The translations under genes and the position numbers were made by a program. A DNA stretch of 64,000 bases from Coxiellaceae bacterium (GTDB lineage Bacteria; Pseudomonadota; Gammaproteobacteria; Coxiellales; Coxiellaceae), in the NCBI GenBank assembly GCA_029210045.1, contig JARGNX010000001.1:261600-325599 (forward strand), in the 5' to 3' direction. Position 1 is the first letter of the stretch. Each line of letters opens with the position of its first letter. A model generated the notes under the pieces. It worked only from the letters and a program-made list of their open reading frames with translations, did not search any database and had not been told where the DNA came from. Shown in pieces: positions 52,327 through 60,084 of this stretch.

Positions 52327-53487
52327 TCAAGCGGTGGCCTTAAATAATTCACGGCCAATTAACATGCGGCGAATTTCCGAGGTGCCAGCACCGATTTCGT
52401 ATAACTTGGCATCGCGCAATAAGCGCCCAGCGTCAAACTCATTAATATAACCATTACCACCCAGTAACTGAATGGCATCCAGTGCCATCTGGGTCGCACG
52501 TTCTGATACAAATAAAATCAACGCCGCTGAATCTTGCTGGGTAATCGTGCCTTCATCACAGGCTTGCGCTGTATGATACAAATAACTGCGGCATGCATTA
52601 AATGTGGCATACATATCCGCGACCTTACCTTGCACTAATTGAAACTCACCAATTGCTTGATTGAATTGTTTACGCTCATGGATATACGGCATCACAATGT
52701 CTAAACAGGCATGCATAATGCCCACTGGGCCGGCGGCTAAAATTAAACGCTCATAATCTAAACCACTCATTAATACCTTAACGCCCTTATTGAGCTCGCC
52801 GAGTAGTTGGCCTTTATCCACTTTGCAATTTTCAAATACCAACTCACAGGTATCAGAACCGCGCATACCTAATTTATCCAATTTCTGCGCAGTGCTATAA
52901 CCGGGCATGCCTTTTTCAATAATAAAAGTCGAGATGCCGTGTGAACCTTTTTCTGGGTCTGTTTTGGCATAGACCACTAGGGTATCGGCTTCAGGCCCAT
53001 TGGTAATCCACATCTTAGTGCCATTGAGAAGGTAGTGATCACCTTTATCTTCGGCGCGTAAACGCATACTGACCACATCGGATCCTGAGTTAGGCTCACT
53101 CATCGCTAAGGCGCCGACATGTTCACCACTGACTAACTTAGGTAGGTATTTTTGTTTTTGTTCGTCTGTACCAAAACGGTGCAATTGATTAATGCATAAA
53201 TTGGAATGGGCGCCATAGCTCAAACCGACTGAGCCAGAGGCGCGAGAGATTTCTTCCATGACCAATGCATGAGCTAAATACCCCATGTTGACACCACCAT
53301 AAGCTTCAGCAACGGTTATGCCATGCAATCCCATTTCACCCAGCTTTGGCCATAGTTGACGTGGAAATTGATTGCTGTGGTCAATTTCTGCCGCCATCGG
53401 CGCGATTTCTTGTTGCGCAAATTGTTTAACACTTTCACGCAGCATTTGGTACATTTCATCAAACTTAAAACTTAAACCTATATCCAT
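52327..53487 (-). CDS. liuA: Isovaleryl-CoA dehydrogenase
   Basis: An FAD enzyme that oxidises isovaleryl-CoA to 3-methylcrotonyl-CoA, the substrate of liuB/liuD. The 386-residue acyl-CoA dehydrogenase has [16 protein letters not shown] (about 128-143), [17 protein letters not shown] and [11 protein letters not shown]. The base is at Glu246 in [14 protein letters not shown]; this position, not the more common C-terminal one, is characteristic of isovaleryl-CoA dehydrogenases. [12 protein letters not shown] near the C-terminus completes the FAD site. It is the first gene of the leucine set on this strand. Confidence 0.94.
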   Translation of the reverse strand: MDIGLSFKFDEMYQMLRESVKQFAQQEIAPMAAEIDHSNQFPRQLWPKLGEMGLHGITVAEAYGGVNMGYLAHALVMEEISRASGSVGLSYGAHSNLCINQLHRFGTDEQKQKYLPKLVSGEHVGALAMSEPNSGSDVVSMRLRAEDKGDHYLLNGTKMWITNGPEADTLVVYAKTDPEKGSHGISTFIIEKGMPGYSTAQKLDKLGMRGSDTCELVFENCKVDKGQLLGELNKGVKVLMSGLDYERLILAAGPVGIMHACLDIVMPYIHERKQFNQAIGEFQLVQGKVADMYATFNACRSYLYHTAQACDEGTITQQDSAALILFVSERATQMALDAIQLLGGNGYINEFDAGRLLRDAKLYEIGAGTSEIRRMLIGRELFKATA

Positions 53488-53602
53488 TGTCTTCTCGCGG
53501 TGCTGTAAAAAACTGAAACTGTGGGTATAATACTACACCATTAGGGGTTTCGCACTCGCTGTGTGATCGCTACCGATAGTCAACCATAAAAAGGATTGTT
53601 TT

Positions 53603-54289
53603 ATGTCAGCTCATATATCAAGACCATTCACGTTTGCGTTTGAGTTAGAAGACTATCGAGAAATGTTTGACTTGACTGATCAGGACCTAGAAAAAGCGAT
53701 TTTGGATTATCCAGCTGGTTTTTCCAGTTTTAATGCTGAAATGCACCGATTGGGTAGGACCGTTATTAGTGCAGATCCTTTCTATGGCTTACAACCTAAT
53801 GACATGTTAAATCGTATCGATAACCAGTTGGTCGGTCTAGAAGAGCACTTCGATGAACATAAGCATACCCTCGAAGAAGACCGCACTTTAAATAATTTGT
53901 TAAATGAAGCGCGAGATGCTTCCAAGCTATTTTTTGATGACTACTTAATGGGGCGCCAACAAGAGCGCTATCAAGAAGCGCGTATGCCTGGCTTACCCTA
54001 TGATGATAATGAATTTGAATTGGTCATCTCTTCACACTGGTTATTTAGCGACCATCCTGATAGCTACTACCAAATGCAAACGGTAAAAGAAATGTTGCGT
54101 GTTGGCGGTGAAGTGCGTATTTTTCCTGTGTTAGATCATACCGGTGAAGTATCACCCAGCTTGGGTCCACTAATGATGCAGCTGCAACAGGAAGGCATTG
54201 GTGTTGAGGTTCGTGAAGTGAAGTTCGCTTTACAGCAGCAAGGTAATGCCATGCTGCGTGTATGGGCTAAAGAGTGTAAGGTGTCATAG
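53603..54289 (+). CDS. SAM-dependent methyltransferase-like protein
   Basis: A 228-residue protein with a partial Rossmann methyltransferase pattern. LDYPAGFSSFNAEMHRLG (about 33-50) stands where motif I (DxGxGxG) lies, followed by VISADPFY for the acidic end of strand 2. A long helical insert (about 70-125) precedes LPYDDNEFELVISSHWLF (motif IV region) and MLRVGGEVRIFPV (motif V region). The glycine motif is altered to D-Y-P-A-G, seen in some uncharacterised families. It is 1 bp upstream of pyrD and likely co-transcribed. Substrate unknown. Confidence 0.65.
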   Translation: MSAHISRPFTFAFELEDYREMFDLTDQDLEKAILDYPAGFSSFNAEMHRLGRTVISADPFYGLQPNDMLNRIDNQLVGLEEHFDEHKHTLEEDRTLNNLLNEARDASKLFFDDYLMGRQQERYQEARMPGLPYDDNEFELVISSHWLFSDHPDSYYQMQTVKEMLRVGGEVRIFPVLDHTGEVSPSLGPLMMQLQQEGIGVEVREVKFALQQQGNAMLRVWAKECKVS

Positions 54290-54290
54290 T

Positions 54291-55298
54291 TTGTATTCAT
54301 TATTACGTCCGTTGTTATTTTGTTTATCTCCCGATAATGCGCATCGTTTTACGATTAGCTGTTTAAAGCATTTACCATTATGGTTTTGTCGGCGTTTGCA
54401 GCGAAAGACTGTCGATAAGCCCATTGAGCTGTTTGGATTGCAATTTAGAAACCCCGTTGGTTTAGCCGCCGGGTTTGATAAAGACGGTGAGGCCATTGAT
54501 GCTTTATTAGCTATGGGTTTTGGTTTTATTGAAGTAGGGGCCGTTACACCCGTATCACAACCAGGAAATCCACGCCCACATGTGAAGCGCTATGTAGAGC
54601 ATGAGAATGTTGTTAACGCTTGTGGTTTTAATAATAAAGGTGTTGATCATTTGGTTGAGCGTTTAAAAGCTCGCCAATTACCAGGTGTAGTGGGGGTGAA
54701 TATCGGTAAAAACAAAAACACACCAAATGAGAATGCGGTTGAAGACTACCGTGTTTGTTTGCAGCGTGTTTATGCTTATGCCGATTTTATTACGATTAAC
54801 ATTTCTTCACCTAACACGCAAAACTTACGTGATATCCAACAACAAGACATGCTTGACCAGCTATTGGATGAGTTAACTGCCGAAGCTGAAAAACTGCAAC
54901 AGCAACACAATAAAAAAACGCCGTTACTGGTCAAGGTATCACCGGATTTAACGGATCAAGAAATCAGTGATATCGCTGCATGTCTATTGCGTCATAAAAT
55001 CGATGGTGTAATCGCTACTAACACAACGTTGCAACACAGCAAGCAACCGGGTTTAGCAGAGCAACAATTGCCTGGCGGTTTGTCGGGACCGGCTGTGCGT
55101 GACTTGTCTCGTCATGTACTGCAACAGCTGCAGGTGGAGTTGCAAGGTAAACTACCCATCATTTCTGTGGGTGGTATCGATTCAGTCGAAGAGGCCCAAT
55201 GGCGATTAGATCATGGTGCATCATTGGTGCAGCTGTATACCTCATTGATATATAAAGGATTGGGCTTAGTGCAACAGATGGCAGGCCGAGTATCCTAG
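54291..55298 (+). CDS. pyrD: Dihydroorotate dehydrogenase (quinone), class 2
   Basis: Membrane-bound step of pyrimidine synthesis. A TTG start at 54291 gives 335 residues beginning LYSLLRPLLFCLSPDNAHRF (first residue Met), which aligns with the amphipathic N-terminus of E. coli PyrD (336 aa); AAGGTG lies 7 bases upstream. An in-frame ATG 15 codons earlier would add residues inside the previous gene. Blocks NPVGLAAGFDKDGE, GFGFIEVGAVTPVSQPGNP, NACGFNNKG, VNISSPNTQNLR-like text (ITINISSPNTQNLR) and IISVGGIDSVEEA are all present. Confidence 0.94.
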   Translation: MYSLLRPLLFCLSPDNAHRFTISCLKHLPLWFCRRLQRKTVDKPIELFGLQFRNPVGLAAGFDKDGEAIDALLAMGFGFIEVGAVTPVSQPGNPRPHVKRYVEHENVVNACGFNNKGVDHLVERLKARQLPGVVGVNIGKNKNTPNENAVEDYRVCLQRVYAYADFITINISSPNTQNLRDIQQQDMLDQLLDELTAEAEKLQQQHNKKTPLLVKVSPDLTDQEISDIAACLLRHKIDGVIATNTTLQHSKQPGLAEQQLPGGLSGPAVRDLSRHVLQQLQVELQGKLPIISVGGIDSVEEAQWRLDHGASLVQLYTSLIYKGLGLVQQMAGRVS

Positions 55299-55300
55299 AT

Positions 55301-56134
55301 TCAAATAACTAGCGGGTTGGGCGAGGCGCAGCTAGCACCTGAAGCTTTCAATGGGTCTTCCTCTGGTGGAATACGTGGACGTGATCGATGAAACAGGGCA
55401 AATGGATTGTCGCCACCGGGAATATGATCTTCGATAATATCACTGGTTAATATTTTCGTGGGTAGTGTTATGTATCCTTGCTCATCCTCACTGCTTGACC
55501 TGTTTTCGTCAGTTTCGGTTATGCTGTTTAACGCAGAGGTATTCACTAATTTACTCAACTTATTGATGGTATTCCAGTCCTTTTGCTCGTATAAAATCTG
55601 TAGCAAATCCAGCCAATCTTCATTTTTAGGCTGGGTTGGATGACCAGCAATAGATTTAAATAATAAGCTAGCAAATTGCCTGATAATCTTATCGATTTGT
55701 ATAGGTGCGTTTTTAAAAGCTATTTCTTCATAGGCTTGGTAGGCGTGCTTTAATTTTAATTTTAAGTATCTATTGCTGGAGAGGGTGCCTTCGACTTCAA
55801 TGCTATATGCAAATAAGCATAATAATAAATTATCTAAATTGTTATCTTTACGTGTGTTAAATTTTAAAATATTTTTAAATAGTGCGAAATTTTTAATGAC
55901 AAATTCGCGATTAAAATTGGTATCTATCGTTGATAAGCTGTCTATAAGATCTACGTATGGTTTTTGATCGCTATCTGGAGCAGTGATTTTATGTTTTTTG
56001 AGATTATTTAAGAGGTCGGGTATGTCGGTTAGCTTTATATATGCCCGTAATAATTGCAGTTTCAATTTTAAAAGAATTAAGCTGTCAAAATGTGTACCAT
56101 CAAATAGTGTTCGCAATTCGATATCGATCTTCAC
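55301..56134 (-). CDS. Hypothetical helical protein
   Basis: A 277-residue protein I cannot name. It starts with GTG, backed by a very good AAGGAG 6 bases upstream. It is rich in Leu, Lys, Asn and Ile and largely helical up to about residue 200 (LKLKLQLLRAYIKLTDIPDL near the start), then has a polar linker (RSSSEDEQGYITLP) and a Pro-rich end (SRPRIPPEEDP). There is no signal peptide or membrane helix. Base use is more AT-rich than in its neighbours, which suggests recent gain. Convergent with pyrD, 2 bp apart. Confidence 0.62.
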   Translation of the reverse strand: MKIDIELRTLFDGTHFDSLILLKLKLQLLRAYIKLTDIPDLLNNLKKHKITAPDSDQKPYVDLIDSLSTIDTNFNREFVIKNFALFKNILKFNTRKDNNLDNLLLCLFAYSIEVEGTLSSNRYLKLKLKHAYQAYEEIAFKNAPIQIDKIIRQFASLLFKSIAGHPTQPKNEDWLDLLQILYEQKDWNTINKLSKLVNTSALNSITETDENRSSSEDEQGYITLPTKILTSDIIEDHIPGGDNPFALFHRSRPRIPPEEDPLKASGASCASPNPLVI

Positions 56135-56456
56135 GCAAGCTCCTTTTCGGTCAAGGTTTATAGAAGCTGTTTCAGTATGTGATGCGGCGTGTTGTATCGC
56201 AATAGTATTTGTCAGTGTGATAAATGAAAACAGATTCTTGTTATAATTGTTTTTTATCTCTGTAGAGTTTTATAACGATTGACAAAGCTGCTGTGCTGAA
56301 ACTGAGCTATGGATCAAGGCGCACAGCGTACCTCTTTTGCGTAAGTAAAGCGCAGCGAAACGGAGTGAAGCGAGCCATGAAGTAAAAGAGGTACGCTGTG
56401 CGCCTTGATACACCATGGTTTAGTGGAAAGTAGTACAGACTTGTTCTTGCTAAGAA
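56135..56456. repeat. Gene-free stretch holding hairpin repeat element, copy B
   Basis: This 322-bp space holds no gene I can support. Its main content is a perfect 26-bp inverted repeat (56313-56338 with 56384-56409, ATCAAGGCGCACAGCGTACC... ) around a 45-nt loop. Imperfect pairing extends outward through TATGG/CCATG and ACT/AGT to about 56301-56423. The loop, GTAAGTAAAGCGCAGCG... ending CGAGCCATGAAGT, is nearly that of copy A near 8.4 kb. The AT-rich part before 56280 may hold the promoter of the GTG-started gene. Confidence 0.82.
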
Positions 56457-57701
56457 TTAGCTTAGCTCAATGGTTACACATAAACCGCCAGCAGAAAGAT
56501 TTGACAGTGCAATTGTCCCCTGGTGTTGCTGAATAATGTTTTTTGCAATCACTAACCCTAAGCCTGTACCACCAGTAGCCTTATTGCGTGATGACTCCAC
56601 ACGATAAAACGGTTGAAATACGCGTAATTGTTCGTTTTCCGGTATGCCAGGACCCGCGTCGCTGATTTTGATTTGTATTTTATCGTTGGTTTTGCTTAAT
56701 GAGACCTTTGCTAGCTGGCCATATTTAATGGCATTATCAATGATGTTAGCAAAGGTTCGGCGCAAAGCTAACATTTGGCCAGTATACGTTAAATGTTTTA
56801 ATTCCGTATCTAATGTGCAATCCTGGCCGGAATCTTGGCGTTCAATGCATAGCGTGTCGAGTAGTGCTACTAAATCAAAATGCGCAGCAGCTTCGTTGGA
56901 TTCCGATTGCACAAATTCCAAAACGCCTTTAATCATGGTTTCCATTTCATCGAGATCATTTAATACTTTGGTTTGTTGTTCACCATCTAAGCTTTCAGCA
57001 CGTAAACGTAAGCGTGTAATGGGGGTGCGTAAATCGTGTGAAATAGCTGCGAGCATTTGTGTGCGGTCGTTTAATAGTTGTGTAATGCGCGCAGACATGC
57101 GATTTATTGCTTCGGAAATAGGGGCGATTTCATCGGTACCAACAGTGAGTACTTGCAGCGGGTAGTTGCCCTGGCTAAGTTTGTCAGTCAGTTGCTTTAA
57201 ATGCTTAATAGGTTTGTTGAAGTCGTAAACAACCCAGAAACAAAATGCGATAAAAATTAACCCTAGTGCTACCAAGATCCAAAAATCGAGTTGCAGATAG
57301 GCGTGCTGTAATTGATCAGGACGAAAGCGAACAATCAACCAGTGTTGCTGACCGTTAAGCACCGGTCGAGTAAACGCAATGCTAAAACTATTTTTAGTAG
57401 GATTTTTTTTGATCCAGCGTCTTAATGATGCGGCATTGGCTTGTGTGATCTGTTTGCTACCAGGCAGTGGGCTGCTTTTTGGCTGGAGGTGTAATCCTGG
57501 GCGACGCATTTGTAAAACAGGTCTCACTCGACCATGTTGCGATAAGACTTGTTGTATGCGTTGTAAGGTGTGTGCTTTGCGTTGCGGCGTTAATTTGCGT
57601 TTATCTACTTGCATCATATTAATCAAGGTATAGGCAGCTAGGGAAAGTATTACCAGCATACCAATAAATAAAATACCAAAGTTGCGTTTGCTTCTATTCA
57701 T
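56457..57701 (-). CDS. Sensor histidine kinase, EnvZ-like
   Basis: A 414-residue inner-membrane kinase. Helix 1 (about 9-28), a periplasmic sensor region of about 110 residues, helix 2 (about 138-159), a HAMP domain (about 160-212), the H-box with His222 in AAISHDLRTPITRLRLR, then N-box (IIDNAIKYGQ), G1 (ISDAGPGIPE), F (FQPFYRVES) and G2 (TGGTGLGLVIAKNI). The H-box is of the EnvZ/RstB kind. It starts 8 bp inside the response regulator gene, so the two form an operon. The periplasmic part is basic and Gln-rich; signal unknown. Confidence 0.92.
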   Translation of the reverse strand: MNRSKRNFGILFIGMLVILSLAAYTLINMMQVDKRKLTPQRKAHTLQRIQQVLSQHGRVRPVLQMRRPGLHLQPKSSPLPGSKQITQANAASLRRWIKKNPTKNSFSIAFTRPVLNGQQHWLIVRFRPDQLQHAYLQLDFWILVALGLIFIAFCFWVVYDFNKPIKHLKQLTDKLSQGNYPLQVLTVGTDEIAPISEAINRMSARITQLLNDRTQMLAAISHDLRTPITRLRLRAESLDGEQQTKVLNDLDEMETMIKGVLEFVQSESNEAAAHFDLVALLDTLCIERQDSGQDCTLDTELKHLTYTGQMLALRRTFANIIDNAIKYGQLAKVSLSKTNDKIQIKISDAGPGIPENEQLRVFQPFYRVESSRNKATGGTGLGLVIAKNIIQQHQGTIALSNLSAGGLCVTIELS

Positions 57702-58431
57702 AACTACTCACCGTTTTAACATCGCAACAAAATTGATATCCGCCGCCACGTACGGTTGTAATAAGTTGCGGTTGCTTAGGGTCTTTCTCTATTTTTTTAC
57801 GTAAACGGCCAATCTGCACGTCAATTGTCCGATCATATGGACCTGCTTCACGGCCGCGTGTCAGTTCTAATAGTTGATTACGCGTTAAGACTTGATGTGA
57901 ATTTTCTAATAATGCGATCAGTAAATCATATTCACCCTGGGTTAATGCCACAATGACTTTATTCGGATTAATTAACACGCGTCGGTTACGATCCACATGC
58001 CAGTCGGAAAACTGCAAATAAGGCATGCGGGTTGATGTGGTGGCGGTTTGTTGTGCCTTATCTTGCCGCCGCAATAAGGCTTTAATGCGCGCCAGTAATT
58101 CGCGAGGGTTGAAAGGCTTACTGATATAGTCATCAGCACCGACCTCCAAACCTACAATGCGGTCAGTTGCTTCACCCTGAGCACTTAGCATTAAAATCGG
58201 TATATTGCATTGTTTAACCAGTTGCTGGCATAACACCAGGCCATCGTCGCCCGGTAGCATCACATCAAGGATAATCAGGTCTATATTATGCTCTGATAGT
58301 TTCTGGTGCATTTGTTGACCATTATGTGATGTGCTGACCTGGTAGTCATGTTGACATAGGTATTCATCGAGTAATTGGCAGATCTCGCTATCGTCATCTA
58401 CAATCAGAATATGATTTTGGTTCTTATTCAT
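57694..58431 (-). CDS. OmpR-family response regulator
   Basis: A 245-residue DNA-binding regulator. The receiver domain has the acidic pair Asp12/13 in LIVDDDSEI, phospho-acceptor Asp56 in IILDVMLPGDDGL, a Ser/Thr in MLSAQGEATDR and Lys in SKPFNPRELLAR; the winged helix (about 140-238) has TQGEYDLLIALLENSHQVL and DVQIGRLRKKIE. The text GLEVGADDYISKPFNPREL is close to E. coli OmpR. The start at MNKNQNH (58431) avoids an upstream in-frame ATG located in a repeat. It is divergent from the Spy-like gene, a likely target. Confidence 0.93.
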   Translation of the reverse strand: MNKNQNHILIVDDDSEICQLLDEYLCQHDYQVSTSHNGQQMHQKLSEHNIDLIILDVMLPGDDGLVLCQQLVKQCNIPILMLSAQGEATDRIVGLEVGADDYISKPFNPRELLARIKALLRRQDKAQQTATTSTRMPYLQFSDWHVDRNRRVLINPNKVIVALTQGEYDLLIALLENSHQVLTRNQLLELTRGREAGPYDRTIDVQIGRLRKKIEKDPKQPQLITTVRGGGYQFCCDVKTVSSYE

Positions 58432-58471
58432 AGGTTTAAGTATACCATGTCTGTCATTGTGGTCGAAGCCT

Positions 58472-58534
58472 GTCATCCTGGCCCCCGAGCAGGGATCCAT
58501 ATAATACTGGATTCCTGGTCAAGCCAGGAATGAC
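58472..58534. repeat. GTCATCCCGG-type palindromic repeat
   Basis: A 63-bp element from GTCATCCTGGCCCCCGAGCA to CCAGGAATGAC, with two hairpins and a central GGATCCA/TGGATTCC pair. It is the closest relative of the copy inside scpB. It lies 41 bp before the response regulator start, followed by a partial copy (AAGTCAGAAATGAC). Confidence 0.85.
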
Positions 58535-58654
58535 AATATTAAGTCAGAAATGACAATGTAAATGAACTGTTACAATTTTAATGTGTTGGTTCATCGAAGG
58601 GTTACACGGTAGCGTTAAGATGGTACCACTTAAATAAACATGTAGGAGAAATCC

Positions 58655-59191
58655 ATGAATACTTCCCGATTTATTACTGCCGGTATTGCTGCAGCTGCGT
58701 TGCTTGGTGGTACCACTGTTGCAATGGCTTCATCACATAATAAAAGTGGTAAATGCCATATGCCGCATCAGCTCAAACAACAGCTCAAAAAATTATCACC
58801 TGATCAGCGTGCAACGGTTATGAAAACCTTTAAGGCGGGCCGTGAAAAAGCACGTACGATTCGTCAACAATTACATGCTAAACGTGCCATGTTAAATGCG
58901 TTGTTACTGCAAAAAAATAATGACCCAGCAAAGGTGAAGAGTGTAGTTGATGAGATTAGTGCTCTGCAAAAGCAATTGCTGCAAACTGCGGTTGATACCC
59001 GTATGCAAATATCTAAAGACAGTGGTGTTTATTTCGAATTGCCTGCTAAGAGGCATGGCGGTAAATGCAGTAAAAAATGTCATGGAAAATATCAGGGACA
59101 AAAAGCACAAAAAATGCAGTTAAAATTAAAATCGTCTGATAATGCAGCATCTGCTGCAGGAGCGGCCGCTAGTTCAGCCGTTAGTCAGTAG
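58655..59191 (+). CDS. Spy/CpxP-like periplasmic protein
   Basis: A 178-residue exported protein: signal peptide with cleavage near AMASSHN, then a helical region with LKKLSPDQRATVMKTFKAGR (LTxxQ-like motif, about 47-66) and REKARTIRQQLHAKRAML, as in the Spy/CpxP family of envelope chaperones and metal-stress proteins. A Cys/His/Lys-rich segment (KRHGGKCSKKCHGKYQGQKA, about 130-149) could bind metal and is not typical of Spy. The tail is Ala/Ser-rich. TAGGAGAAA precedes the ATG. Its place, divergent from a two-component system, resembles cpxP-cpxRA. Confidence 0.78.
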   Translation: MNTSRFITAGIAAAALLGGTTVAMASSHNKSGKCHMPHQLKQQLKKLSPDQRATVMKTFKAGREKARTIRQQLHAKRAMLNALLLQKNNDPAKVKSVVDEISALQKQLLQTAVDTRMQISKDSGVYFELPAKRHGGKCSKKCHGKYQGQKAQKMQLKLKSSDNAASAAGAAASSAVSQ

Positions 59192-60080
59192 TATTTTTGA
59201 TACCGTGGGGCACATGCCCTGCGGTAATATGATTATCAGTTGCCGACTCGCAGTGATCCTGTTGGTCATCAAAGAAAATATCCGCACCAAAGGCTTGTAA
59301 GAATTCACCTTTAGCTAAGCCCCCCAGAAATAAAGCTTCATCTATACGAATATTCCATGAGCGCAAAGTGCGAATCACTCGTTCATGTGCTGGTGCTTGG
59401 CGGGCAGTGACGAGTGCTGTGCGAATGGGGCAGTCATCTTGGCTGAAGTGTGATTGCAGCTTGTGTAATGCTGAGAGAAAACCTTTAAATGGGCCGCCGG
59501 GTAAGGGTTGTTCGGCTGCTTGTTGCTCGCTGTGTGTAAACGCTTCTAATCCACTTTGCTGAAAAACACGCTCTGCTACATCGGAAAATAAAACAGAATC
59601 ACCATCGAATGCAATGCGAATTTCTGGATTGATGGCTGCTTCGCTACTGCTATCGATGAGTGTTGCCGCAGCGCAGCCCGCATTAAGGGCAACTTTTACA
59701 TCTGCTGCATTGGCGGATAAAAATAAGTGAGAGCCAAATGCTTGTATATAACGGTAGGGCGATTCACCGCTGGTGAATGCGGCGCGCGATATGTTGAGAT
59801 CGTAATGTTGTATGCTGTTAAAAATTCGCAGGCCTGTATCGGCACTGTTACGCGATAATAAAATCACTTCAACCAACGGCTCAGATTCATTGAGTTTTAG
59901 TAATTTTTTAACTAATGGGAATGCCGCACCGGGCCTAAGGATTTTATCTTCATATTTTATTTGATGCTCAGCATATTCTTCAACGCCCTTGTCTTCATAC
60001 AGTTCGTTGCTTTTATGCATATCAAATAAAGTGCGAGAGGTAATAGCGACCACGAGCTTATCAGTCAGTTCAACAGCCAT
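59181..60080 (-). CDS. 5'-nucleotidase (cytosolic NT5C1-like family)
   Basis: A 299-residue HAD-fold nucleotidase of the cytosolic 5'-nucleotidase I type found in bacteria. Visible features are VVAITSRTLFDM, LLSRNSADTGLRIFNSI, FTSGESPYRYIQAF, the catalytic DxD in IAFDGDSVLFSD (about 154-165) and the late acidic pair in DIFFDDQQDH. It would dephosphorylate nucleoside monophosphates. TGGAG lies 8 bases before the ATG. It follows addA after 4 bp and may share its transcript; its 3' end overlaps the Spy-like gene by 11 bp, tail to tail. Confidence 0.88.
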   Translation of the reverse strand: MAVELTDKLVVAITSRTLFDMHKSNELYEDKGVEEYAEHQIKYEDKILRPGAAFPLVKKLLKLNESEPLVEVILLSRNSADTGLRIFNSIQHYDLNISRAAFTSGESPYRYIQAFGSHLFLSANAADVKVALNAGCAAATLIDSSSEAAINPEIRIAFDGDSVLFSDVAERVFQQSGLEAFTHSEQQAAEQPLPGGPFKGFLSALHKLQSHFSQDDCPIRTALVTARQAPAHERVIRTLRSWNIRIDEALFLGGLAKGEFLQAFGADIFFDDQQDHCESATDNHITAGHVPHGIKNTTD

Positions 60081-60084
60081 AACA

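Noticed and set aside
56644-57165. 173-residue plus-strand ORF opposite the histidine kinase
   Set aside because: The minus strand encodes all kinase motifs over this range; the plus frame has no ribosome site and a Ser/Cys-rich shadow composition.
58432-58500. Upstream extension of the response regulator to an ATG at 58500
   Set aside because: The extra codons lie in a palindromic repeat; the receiver domain starts properly at 58431.
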